Of a DNA stretch of 64,000 nucleotides, positions 42,601-48,600 are shown piece by piece (within the stretch, counting starts at the first letter, position 1; every line of letters begins with the position of its first letter). The position numbers were made by a program, and so were the translations under genes. The stretch is from Ryuthela nishihirai (taxonomy: Eukaryota; Arthropoda; Arachnida; Araneae; Heptathelidae). Location: contig JAWZYU010000025.1 in NCBI GenBank assembly GCA_038380435.1, positions 45,206,691 to 45,270,690 of the forward strand, written 5' to 3'. The notes beneath the pieces are model-generated. The model was given only the letters and a program-made list of their open reading frames with translations. It searched no databases and had not been told where the DNA came from.

Positions 42601-45600
42601 ATTCCCTGCCCTGCCCATGATCAGTAGGGGGCACCGATGGACTTGGAAAGGCTGCCGTCCGTCGGATGGGACGTTAAGCCGTGGCCCCGTGTGCGGGAGA
42701 GCCATACCCTATGCACGTTAAAGAACACACTGGATGGCCTTGATGGGAGACTTCCATCTGTCTCCTAACAGCTGTTCCAGTGGGTCCCCTCCCCCAACCT
42801 TCTCTGAGCCTTCGAGGTCCATGTGACCTGGCCATTTAGCCCATGGTGTGCAAAAAAGTGCCACTCAGAGGTAAAGCAACCCAAATATCTCCACAAAATT
42901 TCCCATCCTGCCCACAGTCAGCAGGGGACACCGATGGGCTTGGATAGGCTGTCGTCCACCAGATGGGATGTTAAGCCGTGGCCCCGTGGTGGGAGAGCTG
43001 TAACCTGTGCACATTAAAGAACACGCTGGATGGCCTTGATGAGAGACTACCATCTGCCTCCCAACAGCTGGTCCCCTCCCTCAACCTTCTCTGAGCCTTC
43101 GGGGTCATGTGATCTGGCCATTTAGCCCATGGTGTGCAAAAAGGTGTTGCTCAGAGGTAAAACAACCCAAAGCCTCAATTTCTTCTTTATTAATTTTGTG
43201 AGTAGAAATAAATTTGGGGTGAGGGTGGGGGGTCAAAACAACATGGCAGTGGGAAAAAAAGATCAATATTAGTGCAGTATCTTTCGTATATCATTGGTAA
43301 AGTATTTAAGTTTTTAAAGAATATAAATATCAAAAGAAAATTTGGTTTTTAACACTAAACCTACCACCATTGGTCAAATTGACCTTTTCAAACTTTTGCA
43401 TACAATTTCCCATATACAACGTTATCACATCGCTATTTAACTTTATGACTTTTCTTATAATATACATACAATGATTTTTTCAGTATTTACATCTCCTCTT
43501 ATTGCCTTTTTTCCGAGAAATATATGTAGCCTGTCCTATCTACCGGGACTGGTCAATTTGACCAGTTGAAAGATTTCTGTTATTTAGCCTGGAAACTTAA
43601 TTCTAAAACTATACAGTCAGTATAAATGAAAAGCTACCAAAGTGTGGCATGACTTCAACTGAAAGCGGAATGACCTTTTGATACATGACGTGATGTTCCA
43701 TCCAAGGCTAGGTGTAGATTTACACAATATATGCCGAACAAACTAGATAGGTTTGGAATCAAATTCTGGTTACCATCTGATGTCAATAGCAAGTATGTAA
43801 TAAATGGATTTCCATATTTGGGAAAGAATGAGAAAAGAGAATCTTCAGTTCCGCTTGGGGAGTTCATTGTCCTCAAGCTAATAGAACCATTCACAGGGTG
43901 TGGAAGGAATGTAACCATGGATAATTTTTTATGAGTATATCATTAGCCACAAAACTGCTAGCAAAAAGAACCACTACTGTTGGAACCATCTGTGGAAACA
44001 AGCGAGAATTGCCAAAACTTGCCAAACAATTGAAAGATAGTGTGGCATGCTTTACAACAAACTATATAAATCAGGTTATATTACTCTAACAATTTATAAA
44101 AATAAACTAAATAAAAAAAGTGGTTCTACTAAGTTCAATGCATAACTCAATAGACACTGAAAAAAGTGATGAGCATATACCGGAAATGATTAGATAGCAC
44201 AAAATTCGGTGTAGATGTTCGGTTCAAATGGCAAGAAAATACAATGTGAAATTGAAATCTTGGAGATGGCCCCTCCAAGTATTTTTCAATATTCTTGACC
44301 TAGCTGGAATGCATGGGTTTTATATAAAGAAACAACAGGGAAAAAATTTCAAGGCAGGAATTTTTATTCCAGTTAGCTGAAGAACTTGCCGCTGAATGTC
44401 AAGAAGGAAAAAGAAAAAGGAAATATACTGAAAACATCAGCAAATATAAGTTTAGTTTCACATGTACAAAAAACTTGCCAAGTAAGATATTGCAAAGACA
44501 ACAATACAAAAATCTGTTTGAAATGCAAAAAATATGTGTGCAGCAAATGTACATGTGAGAACTCAATAATTTGTAAAAAATATATTGAAGATGAATATGA
44601 TATGCATTATTTATTTATAAGTGCAAGACTATAGAACTACCATTCATTTTTCATTTTCTTTTCATGTTTATAATTGAAATGAAAAAAAAATTGTTTTTCA
44701 TTTTGTGAAAGTTGTTTCATTTATTATTTAAGTACCAAATTGATTTATTATCTGCGTTTAATCGTAAAAAATATAACTTTTTTTTTAAGGACCAGTCATT
44801 TGACCGGTCACGGTAGGAATAGGTAGGTGTACATGAAGTGTTGGCAGGTTTAGTGTTAAACTTCTAAACTTTTCATGGCCTTGCACTTTCCGTGGAGGTA
44901 TGGAGAGTCCATTTGCTAGGGGAACCCCCCCCCTCTCTCTCTCTGGCTATGTGTTGCCACCTATGACAAATTGACTAGCTTGTTTTATTCTAAAATACTA
45001 GGAAAATGCCTGTTGAAATCAAAAGGAAGAAATAAATGTAGCATTCTTCAATCTAATTTTGAGTACAAGGATTTTTCTACTTTATTTAAAATTAAGTTTA
45101 TCAGTTAATAACTTTAATTCTCTATGACACTGTTAAATAATTTAGAGCACTTCAACAAAATATCTAAGCTACCTAATATCAAAAGTAATGAATGATTGAG
45201 ATTTCATGTATCTTGATACAACAAGTAAGATCTTGGTAGATGAAAGAGAATGACAAATTCATATAAATGCCTTGCCATCAAGTAATGTGAGACAGCACAT
45301 TCGAAGTGGAAAAGTTGGTGAGGAATGCTAATGAATGGAGCTCATTACTTGAATTTTCTTCTGCTGATCGATGTTTTGTGACTGCAGTAGGGTCAGTGAT
45401 AACTGATGATACTTATGGTAGCAGAGAGTGCTTAAAAATGTTAAAAATCCACAACATGCATTTCGTGCACTGACTCTGGGCTCATTGTCAGATGGAAGTG
45501 AGCAACCTTATGCATTGCGCTAAGTGCAATTGTTTGAAGCATGGAGAAGGGAAGGGTGCAATAAATTGCGATGTCAGTGGCTCAGCTATGAGGTTCAGAG

Positions 45601-48600
45601 TGGTCATGAGATGCGCGGGTGGCTGTTAGGTGATCTGTATGTGAAGGAAGGGAATAAGGAAGTATAAAATTCTGGTAATTTTCTGAGATATGAGAATTTC
45701 TAGAAAAGCTTTTGTGAGAATAATTAAAATTTTAGTTATTGTCTGAGGCATTGGGTTTATAATCTGTGTGATAATTGTGTGATTAATTTACATATTCTTT
45801 GTTATCTGTTGTGTGGGGTTTATTGGAGTTTATAATAAATGTGTTAATGAGGGTATTAATTTTGCTGCTGGATTCAATTGGTCTCCTCTCGGGAAGTATG
45901 CAGTGTGGCATTGTCCTTTCGAAAGATGGCATCATGGTGTGGAAAGAGAATGGTTACGAGCAGGTGTAGATGGTTGGCGAGGATGTTCACATATCTCGTG
46001 CCGGTGACAGAGGTCTTGACAGGTACGAGGGAGCCCCAAAGAAGCCGATGTAAATGCACCCCAAACTGTTACACCACCTCCATCTACCTGTATAACTCCA
46101 ACTTGGCAATCTGGATCCTTCTCTTTGTGTGATTTACACCACACATGCACCCTCCCATTGGCATGATAGAGTTGAAACTGTGATTCATCAGACCAGATGG
46201 TGTGTTTCCAGTCCTCCTTACTCCAGTCATGATAAGCATTTGCAAACTGCAGCCTAAACTTTCGCTGCCTTGCAGTCAATGAGGGGACACAATGTAGACA
46301 TCGACTACCATAATTTATTTTCTCCATGGTACAATGTTTAGTGTTTGTGCATAAGCTTGTGGACATGCCCTCGTTCAATTCTGATGTTATTGGCTCCACA
46401 GTAACCATGTGATTCCTTGTAATGATGCAGGGCATTCTGCACTCACCTCGAAAGTCAATTGCATGTTTACATCCACATTTCTCCCACTGGTTGGAAATTT
46501 TGACATATTTTACCTTGTCTTGGCATACACATCTGATGTCAACCATCTGACGTGGTAATCCCAACAGTTTGGCAATTGCAGTAATTGAACAACCAGCCTT
46601 TCTTGCCCCTACTATTTGGCCACGGTCAAACTCCTGTCACTGCCTTTACCCATGATTACTTTTCCATGACTGGTTTCCAATGTATAGAAACCTGCTCTAT
46701 TTGTAGGCATTGCCAGTCAGCATCCTATGTGACTGAATGTGATACTTCTGCTTTGCATAATGTTATCGGGGTGTATATAATTATTTGTCAGTCAGTGCAT
46801 ATCTGAGAAGCAATATAAATAATTCTAGAAGTAGTTGAACTGATATTCCCCTTCTGAATCTGAGAAAAGTTACAATTGATGTGAATTACTATCAGTATCA
46901 GAGTCAGTGAAAAAGTTTAGAAAAAACTCACAATTTTCTGGTTCATTAGTTAAAATATCCATTGTAGTATTTGGCAAACACTTATTTATCCTTCAAAAAC
47001 TGTTCATCAGCAAAACAAAAATGCAAAAAACACTATGGTATTTTCTGAACACAGTATAAATATCTATTGGTACAGCCTAATATGCACATACTAAAAGTTA
47101 GAATCCACACCAGATGTTTGCCAATCAATATCACATTCTGATGACATTGCCAAACACGTGATTAAAGAAATGTTGATTTTTTTTTTCTCTTTATTTTTTA
47201 TTTGTAAAATATATCCGATACTAGATAAAAAAAATAGTTTTTAATTGCAAAATATATTAAAATGAAGCAAAAATGTATATGGCTGTATTTTTGTGCAAAT
47301 CACTGATGAAATCCTTAAATAAAAAAATGTTCTCTTGGCATCTGATTTCGATTTATTAAGAACACAGATGCTTAGTGAGCAACTCGGTTTGGGAAGTGGT
47401 AAAAGAGTAAACTTAGCCAGCCACAATCCCATCTTCTGCACCGTGATAAGTTTGAGCAAAAGAAAAGGTTTTTTTCGTTTTCTGATAAATCAGTTGAGGA
47501 ATAAATTGAAAAAACTTGCATTATTTAGGAACTCTGAAATGTATGTTTTAAATATATATACACAAAAAAACTAGTTCAAACTATGTTGTTGTTTTTTTTT
47601 AATTTTAATTTTTTTATTTTATTAACAATGGAGTTTATTATTTATGGCATATATGCAGGCTTTGTAAACTGTATTTTCAAGCTCAAAGCAACATAAGATA
47701 TAATTAATTTTGGGTTCTAGATTTCAGAAATGTTTAATGCCCTGCTTTTAGATATCTTTCTAACTGATTGTTTTCTATTGTCAGGAACTAGTGTGACATT
47801 AGAAAATAATGTACTTGGAGATTTATTGTCTTTTAGAAATTATTTTCATTTAAGTGCCCAAATTTTGAGTAAAATGTGTTATCTGTTGTAATTGGCAAGA
47901 TAAACCAAGTATGCAAAAATTACCTTTCTTTTTCTCCAAATATGAAATGCTTATTGGTAGTCTGTTTTAGGGTGCTGTCACTTGTAGATAAAAATTAGTT
48001 TTTAATTGCAAAATATATTAAATTGGTAGTCTGTTTTGGGGTGTTGTCACTTGTGCTGGCAGAAAGAAGCCCAAGGCATACAAGAAGCATTCCATAATAA
48101 TTCAAATAACGCAATGTTCTCTATATAGCAGACATCATTGCAAATTATATTAAAACCCGAGTTTGTTAAAAGTTCAATTAGATTGTTTTCTAAACATGTA
48201 AGTGCAGTGAAGGATATTTTATATTTCAAATGGCATTTTAATCCACATTATTGCTCTAATTAAATGGCACAGAGTTTAATAAATTTGTTTATAGCAAAAA
48301 TGTGTATTGTTTATTTTTTTAAAAAAAACTTTTCATCTGCTTGTTTATTTTTGGGTTTTCTTATTAAAAGATTTTATAATTTTTGAATTATTTAATTTCA
48401 TTGTATCATGTTTGCCAATTTAATTTTAATGATAAAATACTTGAATCTTTGTTAAATTTGTAAAATAAAACTGAGTTTGAAAAGTAAAATGCCCTTCTAT
48501 TGGAATAGCATTGTATATTTTATATTTGCAATTGTGATTTGCTCGATTTTTAATTTTTTATGCTGAGTTTCAAATTGTGCCTTTACTAAAGTCTTTAACA

